From: Pseudomonas sp. JM0905a | GTDB lineage: Bacteria; Pseudomonadota; Gammaproteobacteria; Pseudomonadales; Pseudomonadaceae | NCBI RefSeq assembly: GCF_014700075.1 | Contig: NZ_JACXBU010000003.1 | Span: 124,001-188,000 of the forward strand | DNA: 64,000 bases | Direction: 5' to 3' | Shown here: positions 10,593 to 26,901 of the stretch, in pieces | Position numbering within the stretch: the stretch's first letter is position 1 | Layout of the letters: each line of letters begins with the position of its first letter | The notes under the pieces: model-generated | What the model was told of the DNA's origin: nothing | What the model saw: only the letters and a program-made list of their open reading frames with translations | Database searches by the model: none | Program-made: the position numbers and the translations under genes

Positions 10593-11239
10593 TGTCCCTG
10601 GTTACCGCGCGCCACGCAGACGAACTGTCCCGTGGCGCACAGCAACTCGCTGTCGAACTCACGCCGGAAACCCAAGAAAAACTCCTGGCTTACCTGGCCC
10701 TGCTGATCAAGTGGAACAAGGCCTACAACCTGACTGCCGTGCGCAATCCGGATGAAATGGTCTCCCGTCACCTGCTCGACAGCCTCAGCGTCGTGCCCTT
10801 TGTCGGCGCACTTGGGGATAACTGGCTCGACGTCGGCAGCGGTGGCGGAATGCCTGGCATCCCGCTGGCCATCCTGTTCCCCGAGCGACGCTTCACCTTG
10901 CTCGATTCCAACGGCAAGAAGACCCGCTTCCTCACCCAGGTGAAGCTGGAGCTGAAACTCGCCAACCTTGAAGTTGTCCACAGCCGCGTCGAAGCATTCA
11001 CGCCCGCACAGCCGTTCAGCGGCATCGTCTCCCGCGCATTCAGCTCGCTGGAGGACTTCAGCAACTGGACCCGCCATCTCGGCGATGGTGAAACCCGCTG
11101 GCTGGCGATGAAGGGATTGCACCCGGACGACGAGCTGCAGGCACTGCCGGCGGACTTCCGCGTCGAGTCCGCGCATCAGCTGGAGGTTCCCGGTTGCCAA
11201 GGTCAGCGCCATCTGCTGATACTGCGCCGCACGCTATGA
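10592..11239 (+). CDS. rsmG: 16S rRNA (guanine527-N7)-methyltransferase RsmG (GidB)
   Basis: SAM-dependent methylation of G527 in 16S rRNA. The 215-residue protein has the SAM-binding motif [16 protein letters not shown] at about residues 74-89 and the preceding [20 protein letters not shown] block. It overlaps the mnmG stop and is followed 14 bp later by parA, the standard mnmG-rsmG-parA-parB order. Confidence 0.97.
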   Translation: MSLVTARHADELSRGAQQLAVELTPETQEKLLAYLALLIKWNKAYNLTAVRNPDEMVSRHLLDSLSVVPFVGALGDNWLDVGSGGGMPGIPLAILFPERRFTLLDSNGKKTRFLTQVKLELKLANLEVVHSRVEAFTPAQPFSGIVSRAFSSLEDFSNWTRHLGDGETRWLAMKGLHPDDELQALPADFRVESAHQLEVPGCQGQRHLLILRRTL

Positions 11240-11253
11240 GGGGGAAGGCAGCC

Positions 11254-12042
11254 ATGGGCAAGGTATTCGCAATTGCCAATCAGAAGGGGGGGGTCGGCAA
11301 GACCACCACCTGTGTAAACCTCGCCGCGTCGCTGGTCGCCACCAAGAGACGCGTGCTGCTGATCGACCTCGATCCCCAGGGCAACGCCACCATGGGGAGC
11401 GGCATCGACAAGCTCGCACTGGAGCACTCGATCTACGACGTGCTGACAGGAGAATGCGATCTGGCGACCGCCATGCAGTTCTCCGAGCACGGCGGCTACC
11501 AGTTGCTGCCCGCCAACCGCGACCTCACCGCGGCTGAAGTGGCCCTGCTCAATGTGCCGAACAAGGAGCATCGCCTGCGCGAGGCCCTGGCACCGATCCG
11601 CGAGAACTACGACTACATTCTCATCGACTGCCCACCCTCGCTGTCGATGCTCACCATCAACGCCCTTTCGGCGTCCGATGGCGTGATCATTCCCATGCAG
11701 TGCGAGTACTACGCACTCGAAGGCTTGTCGGACCTGGTCAACAGCATCCAGCGCATCGGTAAGCTGCTGAACCCGAGCCTGAAGATCGAAGGTCTGTTGC
11801 GCACCATGTACGACCCGCGTATCAGCCTGACCAACGAAGTCTCGGCCCAGCTCAAGGCCCATTTCGGCGACCAGCTCTACGACGCCGTGATTCCGCGCAA
11901 CGTCCGCTTGGCGGAAGCGCCGAGCTTCGGCATGCCGGCGCTTGTCTATGACAAGCAATCCCGTGGCGCCGTCGCCTACCTGGCGCTGGCAGGTGAGCTG
12001 GTTCGCCGTCAGCGCGCCAAAGCCAAAACCGCTACCGCATAA
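11254..12042 (+). CDS. parA: Chromosome partitioning ATPase ParA (Soj)
   Basis: Deviant-Walker ATPase that moves ParB-parS complexes to segregate origins. The start giving MGKVFAIANQKGGVGKTTTC is used because the P-loop must lie near the N-terminus (KGGVGKTT, residues 11-18) and an AGGGGGAA ribosome-binding site precedes it. The 262-residue protein also shows the DLDPQGNATMGSG and DCPPSLSMLTINAL motifs. It is followed 9 bp later by parB. Confidence 0.97.
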   Translation: MGKVFAIANQKGGVGKTTTCVNLAASLVATKRRVLLIDLDPQGNATMGSGIDKLALEHSIYDVLTGECDLATAMQFSEHGGYQLLPANRDLTAAEVALLNVPNKEHRLREALAPIRENYDYILIDCPPSLSMLTINALSASDGVIIPMQCEYYALEGLSDLVNSIQRIGKLLNPSLKIEGLLRTMYDPRISLTNEVSAQLKAHFGDQLYDAVIPRNVRLAEAPSFGMPALVYDKQSRGAVAYLALAGELVRRQRAKAKTATA

Positions 12043-12051
12043 GGAATCCGC

Positions 12052-12924
12052 ATGGCCGCGAAAAAACGAGGTCTGGGCCGTGGCTTGGACGCCCTGCTGG
12101 GCGGCAGTACCGTCACCAAACTCGAAGAAGAAGCCGTCCAGATCGACAGCCGCGAGCTGCAGCACCTGCCCCTGGAGCTGATCCAGCGTGGCAAGTACCA
12201 GCCCCGCCGCGACATGGACCCGACCGCCCTGGAAGAACTTGCCCAGTCCATCAAGGCCCAGGGTGTGATGCAGCCGATCGTGGTGCGCCCGATTGGTGCA
12301 GGCCGCTACGAGATCATCGCCGGTGAGCGCCGCTGGCGCGCCAGCCACCAGGCCGGACTGGAGAAGATCCCGGCCCTGGTCCGCGAAGTGCCGGACGAAG
12401 CCGCCATCGCCATGGCGCTGATCGAGAACATCCAGCGCGAGGACCTCAATCCCATCGAGGAAGCCATCGCCCTGCAGCGCCTGCAGCAGGAGTTCCAGCT
12501 CACCCAGCAGCAGGTGGCGGAAGCGGTCGGCAAGTCGCGTGTCACCATCACCAACCTGTTGCGCCTGATCGGCCTGCCGGAAGAGATCAAGACCCTGCTT
12601 TCCCATGGTGACCTGGAGATGGGACACGCCCGTGCCCTGCTCGGCCTGCCCCTCGAACGGCAGGTGGAAGGGGCGCGACATGTTGTCGCACGAGGCCTCA
12701 CCGTGCGCCAAACCGAGGCACTGGTACGGCACTGGTTGAACAGCAAGGAAAAAGCTGTCGAACCGGTCAAGGCCGATCCAGACATCAGCCGCCTCGAACA
12801 GCGCCTGGCTGAGCGGCTGGGCGCTCCGGTGCAGATCAAGCACGGCCAGAAAGGCAAAGGCCAACTGGTTATCCGCTACAACTCCCTCGACGAATTGCAG
12901 GGCGTCCTGGCCCACATCCGCTGA
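12052..12924 (+). CDS. parB: Chromosome partitioning protein ParB (Spo0J)
   Basis: CTP-dependent DNA clamp that loads at parS. The 290-residue protein has the N-terminal basic KKRGLGRGLDALLGG segment (ParA interaction), the CTP-binding ParB box including the GERRWRASHQAGL motif (GERRxRA), a helix-turn-helix (about residues 145-190) and a C-terminal dimerisation domain. Cognate parS palindromes are present in recF and folE2. Confidence 0.97.
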   Translation: MAAKKRGLGRGLDALLGGSTVTKLEEEAVQIDSRELQHLPLELIQRGKYQPRRDMDPTALEELAQSIKAQGVMQPIVVRPIGAGRYEIIAGERRWRASHQAGLEKIPALVREVPDEAAIAMALIENIQREDLNPIEEAIALQRLQQEFQLTQQQVAEAVGKSRVTITNLLRLIGLPEEIKTLLSHGDLEMGHARALLGLPLERQVEGARHVVARGLTVRQTEALVRHWLNSKEKAVEPVKADPDISRLEQRLAERLGAPVQIKHGQKGKGQLVIRYNSLDELQGVLAHIR

Positions 12925-12968
12925 AACACTTGGGGCTGTAGCGGCGGTCGGATTTCACTACCCGGCAG

Positions 12969-12997
12969 TTGAACAGGGGGGGTTCCCCCCCTATACT
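12969..12997 (+). promoter_or_regulatory. Sigma-70 promoter of the atp operon with palindromic spacer
   Basis: TTGAAC (12969-12974) and TATACT (12992-12997) are 17 bp apart, an optimal sigma-70 promoter. The spacer is A-G7-TT-C7, and with the first T of the -10 box forms an 18-bp perfect G/C palindrome (12975-12992). Transcription would start near 13004, about 70 bp before atpI. The same hairpin may also end parAB transcripts. Confidence 0.7.
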
Positions 12998-13071
12998 CTG
13001 CGCGCAATTTTGTCGGCACAAAGTATGCCAAGTCGTTGAATTCAGCGGCCGACGCCAGAGGAACTGCTGCG

Positions 13072-14365
<1,294 letters not shown>

Positions 14366-14387
14366 TAACGCGCTGCGCACCCACTGA

Positions 14388-14804
<417 letters not shown>

Positions 14805-14853
14805 TCCTCGATTTTCGAGGATTCGACTGACAACGAACGAGCGAGGTGTTGGC

Positions 14854-15324
14854 GTGAACATTAATGCAACCCTGATCGGCCAGTCCGTTGCGTTCTTCAT
14901 CTTCGTACTGTTCTGCATGAAGTTCGTGTGGCCACCGGTCATCACTGCTCTGCGTGAACGTCAGAAGAAGATCGCTGATGGCCTGGACGCTGCCAACCGT
15001 GCGGCTCGTGACCTGGAGCTGGCCCATGAAAAAGTGGGTCAGCAACTGCGCGAAGCCAAAGGTCAAGCGGCAGAAATCATTGAGCAAGCCAAAAAGCGCG
15101 CTACCCAGATCGTCGACGAAGCTCGCGATCAGGCACGTGCTGAAGGCGAGCGCCTGAAGGCGCAAGCTCAGGCCGAGATCGAACAGGAACTGAACAGCGT
15201 CAAAGACGCGCTGCGCGCCCAGCTGGGCAGCCTGGCGGTCAATGGTGCCGAGAAGATCCTGGGTGCCACTATCGATCAAAACGCGCACGCGGAGCTGGTT
15301 AACAAACTGGCAGCCGAAATTTAA
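14854..15324 (+). CDS. atpF: ATP synthase subunit b
   Basis: Peripheral-stalk subunit: one N-terminal transmembrane helix (about residues 7-26) followed by a long charged coiled coil (about 30-140). The 156-residue length and [20 protein letters not shown] start are those of the family. Lies between atpE and atpH. Confidence 0.97.
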   Translation: MNINATLIGQSVAFFIFVLFCMKFVWPPVITALRERQKKIADGLDAANRAARDLELAHEKVGQQLREAKGQAAEIIEQAKKRATQIVDEARDQARAEGERLKAQAQAEIEQELNSVKDALRAQLGSLAVNGAEKILGATIDQNAHAELVNKLAAEI

Positions 15325-15336
15325 GCGAGGGCGATC

Positions 15337-15873
15337 ATGGCAGAACTGACCACGCTGGCCCGACCTTACGCCAAGGCTGCTTTCGAGTACGCCCAGGCCC
15401 ATCAGCAGCTGGCCGCCTGGTCGGCCATGCTAGGCCTGGCCGCTGCGGTGTCGCAGGACGACACCATGCAGCGCGTGCTCAAAGCCCCGCGTCTGACGAG
15501 CGCAGAGAAAGCCAACGCCTTTGTCGAGGTAGTTGGCGACAAGTTCGACGCCCAGGCACAGAACTTCATCCACGTTGTTTCCGAGAACGGCCGCCTCGTG
15601 CTGCTGCCGGAAATCGCCGAACAGTTCGAGCTGTACAAGGCCGAACAAGAGAAATCGGTAGATGTGGAAGTCACCAGTGCCTTCGCATTGAGCGATGAAC
15701 AGCAAGACAAACTCGCCAAGGTTCTCAGCGCACGGCTCAGCCGGGAAGTGCGTCTGCACGCCGTGGAAGACTCCAGCCTCATTGGTGGTGTAGTCATCCG
15801 CGCCGGCGACCTGGTTATCGATGGCTCGGTTCGCGGCAAAATCGCGAAACTGGCCGAAGCGTTGAAATCTTGA
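15337..15873 (+). CDS. atpH: ATP synthase subunit delta
   Basis: Connects the F1 head to the b-subunit stalk. The 178-residue protein begins with [13 protein letters not shown] and has the C-terminal signature [20 protein letters not shown]. Separated by 12 bp from atpF and 21 bp from atpA. Confidence 0.97.
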   Translation: MAELTTLARPYAKAAFEYAQAHQQLAAWSAMLGLAAAVSQDDTMQRVLKAPRLTSAEKANAFVEVVGDKFDAQAQNFIHVVSENGRLVLLPEIAEQFELYKAEQEKSVDVEVTSAFALSDEQQDKLAKVLSARLSREVRLHAVEDSSLIGGVVIRAGDLVIDGSVRGKIAKLAEALKS

Positions 15874-15894
15874 GTTTGAAGGGGCAGCAGAGCA

Positions 15895-17439
<1,545 letters not shown>

Positions 17440-17445
17440 GCCGCA

Positions 17446-17469
17446 GCGGGGGGTCGAAAGGCCCCCCGC
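17446..17469 (+). other. Intercistronic hairpin between atpA and atpG
   Basis: Perfect 8-bp stem GCGGGGGG/CCCCCCGC with an 8-nt loop, lying entirely between the atpA stop and the atpG start. Without a T-run it is more likely an RNA-stability or processing element setting subunit stoichiometry than a full terminator. Confidence 0.6.
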
Positions 17470-17491
17470 CTGCTAACCCGATAGGTGTTAC

Positions 17492-18352
17492 ATGGCAGGC
17501 GCAAAAGAGATTCGCAGCAAGATTGCGAGCATCAAAAGCACGCAGAAGATCACCAGCGCCATGGAAAAGGTGGCGGTCAGCAAGATGCGCAGGGCACAAC
17601 TGCGTATGGCTGCCAGCCGCCCCTACGCGGAGCGCATCCGCCAGGTGATCGGTCATTTGGCCAACGCGAACCCGGAATACCGCCACCCGTTCATGATCGA
17701 CCGTGAAGTCAAGCGCGTCGGTTACGTCGTGGTGAGCAGCGACCGCGGTCTGTGTGGCGGCTTGAACATCAACCTGTTCAAGGCCCTGGTCAAGGACATG
17801 GCGGGTTACCGCGAACAAGGCGTGGAGATCGACCTCTGCGTGATTGGTAGCAAGGGTGCGGGCTTCTTCCGCAACTACGGCGGCAACGTCGTGGCAGCTA
17901 TCAGCCACATCGGCGAGGAACCTTCGATCAACGACCTGATCGGCAGCGTAAAGGTCATGCTCGACGCATACCTGGACGGCCGCATCGACCGCCTGTTCGT
18001 GGTTTCCAACAAGTTCGTCAACACCATGACGCAGAAGCCGACCGTGGACCAACTGGTTCCGCTGGTGGCCGACGCCGATCAAGAGTTGAAGCACCACTGG
18101 GACTACCTCTACGAGCCCGACGCCAAGGAGATCCTCGAGGGTCTGCTGGTGCGCTACGTGGAATCCCAGGTGTATCAGTCCGTGGTTGAAAACAACGCCT
18201 GTGAGCAGGCGGCACGGATGATCGCGATGAAGAACGCCACCGACAACGCCGGTGACCTGATCAGCAGCCTCCAGCTGATCTACAACAAGGCGCGTCAGGC
18301 AGCGATCACTCAAGAGATTTCGGAAATCGTCGGCGGCGCTGCCGCGGTTTAA
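17492..18352 (+). CDS. atpG: ATP synthase subunit gamma
   Basis: Central rotor shaft of F1. The 286-residue protein starts [20 protein letters not shown] and ends with the family signature containing ATDNAGDLI and [13 protein letters not shown]. Encoded between alpha and beta as in all F-type operons. Confidence 0.98.
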   Translation: MAGAKEIRSKIASIKSTQKITSAMEKVAVSKMRRAQLRMAASRPYAERIRQVIGHLANANPEYRHPFMIDREVKRVGYVVVSSDRGLCGGLNINLFKALVKDMAGYREQGVEIDLCVIGSKGAGFFRNYGGNVVAAISHIGEEPSINDLIGSVKVMLDAYLDGRIDRLFVVSNKFVNTMTQKPTVDQLVPLVADADQELKHHWDYLYEPDAKEILEGLLVRYVESQVYQSVVENNACEQAARMIAMKNATDNAGDLISSLQLIYNKARQAAITQEISEIVGGAAAV

Positions 18353-19759
<1,407 letters not shown>

Positions 19760-19766
19760 CCCCCTG

Positions 19767-19786
19767 AGCGCCCGGCAACGGGCGCT
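19767..19786 (+). other. Intercistronic hairpin between atpD and atpC
   Basis: Perfect 8-bp stem AGCGCCCG/CGGGCGCT closed by a GCAA tetraloop of the stable GNRA class, between the atpD stop and atpC start. Probably attenuates or stabilises the transcript. Confidence 0.6.
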
Positions 19787-19802
19787 TACGTGAGGCAAGC
19801 GT

Positions 19803-20228
19803 ATGGCTATTACTGTCCATTGCGATATCGTCAGCGCCGAAGCGGAGATCTTCTCCGGTCTGGTGGAGATGGTGATTGCGCACGGCCACCTGGGCGATCT
19901 GGGTATCGCTCCGGGTCACGCCCCGCTGATCACCGACCTCAAGCCGGGTCCGATCCGCCTGGTCAAACAGGGTGGTGAGGAGGAGGTGTACTACATCTCC
20001 GGCGGTTTCCTCGAAGTCCAGCCGAACATGGTGAAGGTCCTTGCCGACACCGTGCTGCGCGCCGGCGACCTGGACGAAGCTGCTGCTCAGGAGTCCCTGA
20101 AGGCTGCTGAGAAGGCCCTGCACGAGAAGGGCGCGGAGTTCGATTACTCTGCTGCTTCTGCTCGTCTGGCCGAGGCCGCAGCCCAGCTGCGTACCGTCCA
20201 GCAGATCCGCAAGAAGTTCGGCGGCTAA
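19803..20228 (+). CDS. atpC: ATP synthase subunit epsilon
   Basis: Rotor subunit and intrinsic inhibitor of F1. The 141-residue protein has an N-terminal beta-sandwich (about residues 1-85, [16 protein letters not shown]) and a C-terminal two-helix domain rich in alanine and charged residues. Last gene of the atp operon, followed by a terminator. Confidence 0.97.
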   Translation: MAITVHCDIVSAEAEIFSGLVEMVIAHGHLGDLGIAPGHAPLITDLKPGPIRLVKQGGEEEVYYISGGFLEVQPNMVKVLADTVLRAGDLDEAAAQESLKAAEKALHEKGAEFDYSAASARLAEAAAQLRTVQQIRKKFGG

Positions 20229-20289
20229 GAGCCCATTCACGATCTTGTGGATAAGCTCTTGGGCCCAAGGCTTCATTGCAGACAAGTTA

Positions 20290-20320
20290 AAGGGTAGCCT
20301 TGGCTACCCTTTTTCTTTTC
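20290..20320 (+). terminator. Rho-independent terminator of the atp operon
   Basis: Perfect 10-bp stem AAGGGTAGCC/GGCTACCCTT with a TT loop, followed by TTTCTTTTC. A DnaA box (TGTGGATAA) lies just before it at 20246-20254. Confidence 0.9.
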
Positions 20321-20366
20321 CGGCATTCCGGTTTTTGCTTACCAGCCTGATTCGGTGATCCCCTCC

Positions 20367-21731
20367 ATGTCCCTCGATATCGTCATCCTCGCCGCTGGCC
20401 AGGGCACGCGCATGCGTTCGGCCCTGCCCAAGGTCCTGCATCCGGTGGCCGGCAAGGCCATGCTCGGCCACGTCATCGATTCGGCCCGCAAACTCGAGCC
20501 CAAGGGCATCCACGTAGTGATCGGCCATGGCGCCGAGACCGTACGCGAGCGCCTGGCTGCCGATGACCTGAATTTCGTCCTCCAGGCCGAACAGCTGGGT
20601 ACCGGCCATGCCGTCGCCCAGGCCCTGCCGCAGCTGACTGCCGAGCGTGTACTGATCCTCTACGGCGACGTGCCGCTGATCGAAGTGGAAACCCTTCAGC
20701 GCTTGCTGGAGAAGGTGAAGGACGACCAGCTCGCCCTGCTCACCGTCGAACTGGACGACCCCACCGGTTACGGCCGCATCGTCCGTGATGCCACCGGCGT
20801 GGTGAAGGCGATCGTCGAGCACAAGGACGCCACGCCCGAGCAACGCGCGATTCGCGAAGGCAACACCGGCATTCTCGCGGTGCCCGGCAAGCGCCTGGCC
20901 GACTGGCTGGGCCGCCTGTCCAACAACAACGCCCAGGGCGAGTACTACCTCACCGACGTGATTGCCATGGCCGTGGCCGACGGCCTGGTGGTGGCCACCG
21001 AACACCCCCATGACGCCATGGAAGTGCAGGGCGCCAACGACCGTATCCAGCTTGCCGACCTCGAGCGCCATTACCAGAAGCGTGCTGCCCGCCGTCTGAT
21101 GGCCCAGGGCGTGACCCTGCTGGACCCGGCCCGCTTCGACCTGCGTGGCGAAGCCAGCGTCGGCCGCGATGTGCTGATCGACGTCAACGTCATCCTCGAA
21201 GGCAAGGTCGTGATCGAGGACGGTGTGCAGATCGGCCCGAACTGCGTCATCAAGGACAGCACCCTGCGCCGCGGCGCCGTGGTCAAGGCCAACAGCCACC
21301 TGGAAGGTGCAGAGCTGGGCGAGGGCGCTGATTGCGGTCCGTTCGCACGCCTGCGTCCGGGCGCCGTACTGGGCGCCAGGGCCCATGTGGGTAACTTCGT
21401 CGAACTGAAGAACGCCGTGATGGGCGAGGGAGCCAAGGCCGGCCACCTGTCGTACCTGGGCGATGCCGAGATCGGTGCGCGCACCAACATCGGCGCCGGC
21501 ACGATCACCTGCAACTACGACGGCGCCAACAAGTTCCGCACCGTCATGGGCGAGGACGTGTTCATAGGCTCCAACAGCTCCCTGGTGGCTCCGGTCACCC
21601 TGGGCGACGGCGTCACCACGGGTGCCGGTTCCACCATCACCCAGGACGTGCCAGCCAACACCCTGGCTGTTGGTCGTGCCAAGCAGCGCAATATCGAAGG
21701 CTGGAAGCGCCCGGTGAAAATCAATAAGTAA
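20367..21731 (+). CDS. glmU: Bifunctional UDP-GlcNAc pyrophosphorylase / GlcN-1-P N-acetyltransferase
   Basis: Makes UDP-N-acetylglucosamine for peptidoglycan and LPS. The ATG giving [18 protein letters not shown] is used (an upstream GTG would add four residues). The N-terminal uridyltransferase domain (about 1-228) has the [15 protein letters not shown] motif; the C-terminal left-handed beta-helix (about 250-454) carries hexapeptide repeats and the [12 protein letters not shown] acetyltransferase segment. 454 residues, the same as I recall for P. aeruginosa GlmU. Confidence 0.97.
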   Translation: MSLDIVILAAGQGTRMRSALPKVLHPVAGKAMLGHVIDSARKLEPKGIHVVIGHGAETVRERLAADDLNFVLQAEQLGTGHAVAQALPQLTAERVLILYGDVPLIEVETLQRLLEKVKDDQLALLTVELDDPTGYGRIVRDATGVVKAIVEHKDATPEQRAIREGNTGILAVPGKRLADWLGRLSNNNAQGEYYLTDVIAMAVADGLVVATEHPHDAMEVQGANDRIQLADLERHYQKRAARRLMAQGVTLLDPARFDLRGEASVGRDVLIDVNVILEGKVVIEDGVQIGPNCVIKDSTLRRGAVVKANSHLEGAELGEGADCGPFARLRPGAVLGARAHVGNFVELKNAVMGEGAKAGHLSYLGDAEIGARTNIGAGTITCNYDGANKFRTVMGEDVFIGSNSSLVAPVTLGDGVTTGAGSTITQDVPANTLAVGRAKQRNIEGWKRPVKINK

Positions 21732-21773
21732 GGTTGTGGAAAACCTGGGCTGTGGATAACCCACGGCCCATGC

Positions 21774-21797
21774 AAAAGGCGGCTCAGTCCGCCTTTT
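21774..21797 (+). terminator. Terminator after glmU
   Basis: Stem AAAAGGCGG/CCGCCTTTT with a CTCAGT loop, ending in a T-run. A DnaA box TGTGGATAA (21751-21759) lies just upstream. Confidence 0.85.
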
Positions 21798-21852
21798 GTC
21801 GTTTTCGGGATTGACGCGAGAAGCATATTAGGTTTTGATTCGCGCCATTATC

Positions 21853-21871
21853 TTTCGAAACGAAACTTTCG
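21853..21871 (+). promoter_or_regulatory. Putative DeoR-type operator overlapping the glmR start region
   Basis: TTTCGAAACGAAACTTTCG contains three TTTCG/CGAAA-type half-motifs, resembling the repeated TTTCG elements bound by DeoR/AgaR-family repressors. It lies immediately before the regulator's start codon, where binding would block expression, suggesting autoregulation. Confidence 0.4.
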
Positions 21872-21874
21872 GTG

Positions 21875-22642
21875 ATGACCAAACGCAACACACCACAGCG
21901 CCGTCATGCCATCCTTGCGCTGCTCGACGAGCAGGGCGAGGTGAGTGTCGATGAGCTGGCCAAGGCCTTTTCCACCTCCGAGGTGACCATCCGCAAGGAC
22001 CTCACCGCCCTGGAGAAGAACGGCCTGCTGTTGCGTCGTTACGGCGGGGCCGTGCCCATGCCCCAGGAGCTGATCGGCGAAGGCGTCCAGCCGGTGTCGT
22101 CCTACAAGCTGGCCATCGCCCGAGCCGCCGTCGGCTGCATCCGCGAGCACGCGCGTATCATCATCGACAGCGGCAGCACCACCGCGGCGATGATTCCGGA
22201 ACTCGGCCACAAGCCTGGCCTCGTGGTGATGACCAACTCCCTCAATGTCGCCAACGCCCTGCGCGAGGTGGAGCACGAGCCCGTGCTGCTGATGACTGGC
22301 GGCACCTGGGATCCGCACTCCGAATCCTTCCAGGGCCAGGTGGCCGAGCAGGTCCTGCGTTCCTACGACTTCGACCAGCTGTTCATTGGCGCCGATGGCA
22401 TCGACCTGCAGCGCGGCACCACCACCTTCAACGAACTGCTGGGCCTCTCGCGCGTCATGGCCGAAGTGGCCCGCGAAGTGATCGTCATGGCCGAGTCCGA
22501 CAAGGTCGGCCGGCGCATTCCCAACCTGGAGCTGCCCTGGAGCAGCATCCACACCTTGATTACCGATGAGCGCCTTTCTGCCGAAGCGCGCGAACAGATA
22601 GCCGCGCGTGGGGTCAAGCTGATCTGCGCGCGCATAGATTGA
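21875..22642 (+). CDS. glmR: DeoR-family transcriptional regulator (GlmR-like)
   Basis: Sugar-phosphate-responsive repressor type: N-terminal winged helix (VSVDELAKAFSTSEVTIRKDL, about residues 21-41, then RRYGGAV) and C-terminal DeoR sensor domain with the DSGSTTAAMIP motif (about 97-107). 255 residues. GTG one codon earlier is an alternative start. It sits between glmU and glmS; I recall the P. aeruginosa counterpart being named glmR. A role in controlling amino-sugar synthesis is inferred from position. Confidence 0.88.
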   Translation: MTKRNTPQRRHAILALLDEQGEVSVDELAKAFSTSEVTIRKDLTALEKNGLLLRRYGGAVPMPQELIGEGVQPVSSYKLAIARAAVGCIREHARIIIDSGSTTAAMIPELGHKPGLVVMTNSLNVANALREVEHEPVLLMTGGTWDPHSESFQGQVAEQVLRSYDFDQLFIGADGIDLQRGTTTFNELLGLSRVMAEVAREVIVMAESDKVGRRIPNLELPWSSIHTLITDERLSAEAREQIAARGVKLICARID

Positions 22643-22657
22643 AATAGGAGAAGAGCC

Positions 22658-24493
<1,836 letters not shown>

Positions 24494-24509
24494 TCCACAG
24501 CCCACTGGA

Positions 24510-24542
24510 ACGAACGGCGCCTCAGGGCGCCGTTCGTGTTTT
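24510..24542. terminator. Bidirectional terminator shared by glmS and czcS
   Basis: Perfect 12-bp stem ACGAACGGCGCC/GGCGCCGTTCGT with loop TCAG, followed by GTTTTC. The czcS stop codon lies in the loop, so the hairpin serves convergent glmS and czcS transcripts. Confidence 0.85.
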
Positions 24543-25919
24543 CGGGAACAGCAGGCGGAATCTGGTAAGCCCCTCCGGCTCGCTGCTGGCCTCCACCTTG
24601 CCGCCATGCAGGCTCATGATCGAACGCGCGATGGCCAACCCTAGGCCGGTGCCGCCATCGGCCCGGGCGCGGCTGGCGTCCACTCGGTAGAAGCGTTCGA
24701 ACAGGTGGGGCAGGTGACGGGCCGGAATGCCCGCTCCGGGGTTCTCCACCGTCAGCGCGAAGTTATCCACAAGTGCTTCGATGCGTAGCCGCACCAGGCT
24801 ACGGGGCGGACTGTGGCGGATGGCATTGGACAGCAGGTTGGAGATCGCCCGCTGGATCATCAGGCGGTCACCGAGCGGCGCGCCGTCGCCGCTGATTTCC
24901 AGGGCGATGAGCTTCTCTTCCGCCGCCAGGGCGAACAGGTCCACCACGCGCTGCGCTTCGGCCCGCAGGCTGATGCGCTCGAACCTGACCAGGGCCGCGG
25001 GGTGGCTGACCTGGGCGAGGAACAGCATGTCGGTGACGATGCGCGAGACCCGCTCCAACTCCTCCGTGCAGGACTCCAGCACCGCCTTGTACTCGTCCGG
25101 CTGGCGTTCCCGTGACAGCGTCACCTGCGCCTTGCCCATCAGGTTGCTGATGGGGGAGCGCAGTTCGTGGGCGAGATCGTCGGAGAACTGCGCGAGCTGC
25201 TGCACGCCGCCGTCCAGGCGATGCAGCATGACGTTGATGCCCTGGGCCAGGTCATGCAGTTCTCGCGGCAGCTGGTCCACGGGGATGCGGTGGGTGAGGT
25301 CCTGGGCGGAAACCTTGGCCGCCACCCGGCGGAACTGCGCCAGGGGCGCCAGCCCGCGCTGCACCACGAAGTGCGCGCCGAGACCGATCAGCAGCAGCAC
25401 GAAGGGCAGGGCCACCAGGGTGGATTTGACGTAGGCGGCGAGCAGGGCAAGGTCGCTGCGTCGGTCGAGCGAGAGGAACACGCGCACCCTGTCGCCATCC
25501 GGCAGGGTCATCTCGCGGTAGGCGCTGAGGGTACGATCGCCATCCCCGTCGTCGGTGGCCTGGAAGCGGGTATCGGCATCGGCGGGAATGTCAGCCAGGC
25601 GTCGTTCCAGGACATGGCGGCCAAGACTGAGCAGTGCCGGCCCGCCCACCTCGTTGGCGAAGATGGTCAGTTGAAGGTCGTCATGTCCCTTCACCTGGTC
25701 GCCGAGGATATGCGGGCGCAGGTTTTCGGCGCGGGTGCTCAGGTCCAGCGCCAGGCTGTGTTCGATCTGCGCCAGCTTGGCCTCCAGTTCGCGCCGGGCG
25801 AGGTTGTCCAGTTCGTGGGTGAGAACCAGGTAGGCCAGGGCCGCCAGCAGTACCACCAGCGCTGCGCCCATCAGACTTACCCACAGCCCCAGGCGAGCGG
25901 ACAGGCTGGCTGGTTTCAT
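24522..25919 (-). CDS. czcS: Heavy-metal sensor histidine kinase (CzcS-like)
   Basis: Inner-membrane sensor of the CusS/CopS/CzcS class. The 465-residue protein has a TM helix at about residues 12-32, a periplasmic sensor region of about 130 residues, a second TM (about 166-187), HAMP, an H-box [14 protein letters not shown] with the phospho-acceptor His, and an HATPase domain with N-box [11 protein letters not shown] and G-boxes ENPGAGI and [10 protein letters not shown]. It overlaps czcR by 4 bp. The adjacent efflux genes point to Zn/Cd/Co as the signal. A DnaA box occurs inside. Confidence 0.88.
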   Translation of the reverse strand: MKPASLSARLGLWVSLMGAALVVLLAALAYLVLTHELDNLARRELEAKLAQIEHSLALDLSTRAENLRPHILGDQVKGHDDLQLTIFANEVGGPALLSLGRHVLERRLADIPADADTRFQATDDGDGDRTLSAYREMTLPDGDRVRVFLSLDRRSDLALLAAYVKSTLVALPFVLLLIGLGAHFVVQRGLAPLAQFRRVAAKVSAQDLTHRIPVDQLPRELHDLAQGINVMLHRLDGGVQQLAQFSDDLAHELRSPISNLMGKAQVTLSRERQPDEYKAVLESCTEELERVSRIVTDMLFLAQVSHPAALVRFERISLRAEAQRVVDLFALAAEEKLIALEISGDGAPLGDRLMIQRAISNLLSNAIRHSPPRSLVRLRIEALVDNFALTVENPGAGIPARHLPHLFERFYRVDASRARADGGTGLGLAIARSIMSLHGGKVEASSEPEGLTRFRLLFPKTRTAP

Positions 25920-26590
25920 CCACGGTCCTCCAGTACGTAGCCGACGCCGCGCAGGGTGTGGATAAGTTTTCTATCGAAGGGATCGTCGATCTTCCCCCGC
26001 AAGCGGCGGATCGATACCTCCACCACATTGGTGTCGCAGTCGAAGTTCATGTCCCAGACCATGGAGATGATCTGGGTCCGCGACAGCACTTCCCCGGCGC
26101 GCCGCATCAGCAGGTGCAGCAGGGCGAATTCCTTGGTGGTCAGGTCGATGCGCCGGGTGCCGCGAAAGGCCCGGTGGCGGCCCGGGTCGAGTTCCAGATC
26201 GGCCACGCGCAGCACCTCTGGCAACTGGATCTGCTCGCTGCGCCGCAACAGGCTGCGTACCCGAGCCAGCAGTTCGGGAAACTCGAAGGGCTTCACCAGG
26301 TAATCATCGGCGCCCAGGTCGAGGCCGCGAACCTTGTCGGCGAGACGGCCACGGGCGGTGAGCATCATCACCCGCGTGTTGCCGCACTGGCGGATGTTGC
26401 CGAGTACCCCGAAGCCGTCGACCTCCGGGAGGTTCACATCGAGGATCACCAGGTCATAGGCGTGCTGGCGGGCCAGGTGGATGCCGTCGATGCCATTGTT
26501 GGCGCTGTCCACGACATAGCCACTTTCACTCAGGCCCTGATGCAGATATTCGGCAGTCTTGGGCTCGTCCTCGACAATAAGGATTCGCAT
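25916..26590 (-). CDS. czcR: Heavy-metal response regulator, OmpR family (CzcR-like)
   Basis: The 224-residue protein has a receiver domain with acidic pocket (VEDEP), phospho-acceptor Asp51 in VILDVNLP, a conserved Lys in KPFEF, and a C-terminal winged helix ending [14 protein letters not shown]. It is divergent from czcCBA across a spacer containing an AATTACA-N4-TGTAATT repeat of the type bound by CopR/CzcR regulators. It probably activates czcCBA and its own operon; in P. aeruginosa CzcR also represses oprD (established), relevant because an OprD-family gene lies in the same block. Confidence 0.9.
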   Translation of the reverse strand: MRILIVEDEPKTAEYLHQGLSESGYVVDSANNGIDGIHLARQHAYDLVILDVNLPEVDGFGVLGNIRQCGNTRVMMLTARGRLADKVRGLDLGADDYLVKPFEFPELLARVRSLLRRSEQIQLPEVLRVADLELDPGRHRAFRGTRRIDLTTKEFALLHLLMRRAGEVLSRTQIISMVWDMNFDCDTNVVEVSIRRLRGKIDDPFDRKLIHTLRGVGYVLEDRG

Positions 26591-26627
26591 ATCAATTCGT
26601 CCTGCAAGTTATTGCCATGCCCATGCG

Positions 26628-26828
26628 CTAGTTGTTCATGTGGGCCATGCACCGATTGGAAGTTTCAACTTCGCCACAACTGACGGGGTGGCGAGCGGGC
26701 GTGGAGGCTAAACCCTGTAGCAGCTCAAGGGTCAATGCCCGGCTGTTGATCCACGCGGCTTTCAGGCGTGCCACCTGCGGCGTTGGCACGGCGAATGGCG
26801 GTTGCGCGGCATGGGTAAGTTGTTTCAT
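26628..26828 (-). CDS. Possible small protein (66 aa) upstream of czcR
   Basis: An open frame beginning MKQLTHAAQPPFAVPTP and containing a helix-forming segment QVARLKAAWINSRALTLELL (about residues 19-38), with cysteines at 51 and 60. It ends 37 bp before czcR on the same strand and starts about 75 bp downstream of the CzcR-like box, so it could be the first gene of the czcRS transcript. The ribosome-binding site is weak and I do not recognise the family; it may be leader RNA rather than a protein gene. Confidence 0.35.
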   Translation of the reverse strand: MKQLTHAAQPPFAVPTPQVARLKAAWINSRALTLELLQGLASTPARHPVSCGEVETSNRCMAHMNN

Positions 26829-26901
26829 TTTGCTACGGAAGTTATCGCCGGATATCTGCAGCGGAAGTGATGCTAATACAGGTGAAACACAGATATTCGC
26901 C

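Noticed and set aside
24494-24521. Tn7 insertion at attTn7
   Set aside because: No Tn7 end sequence, target duplication or tns gene; the spacer is just a terminator between convergent genes.
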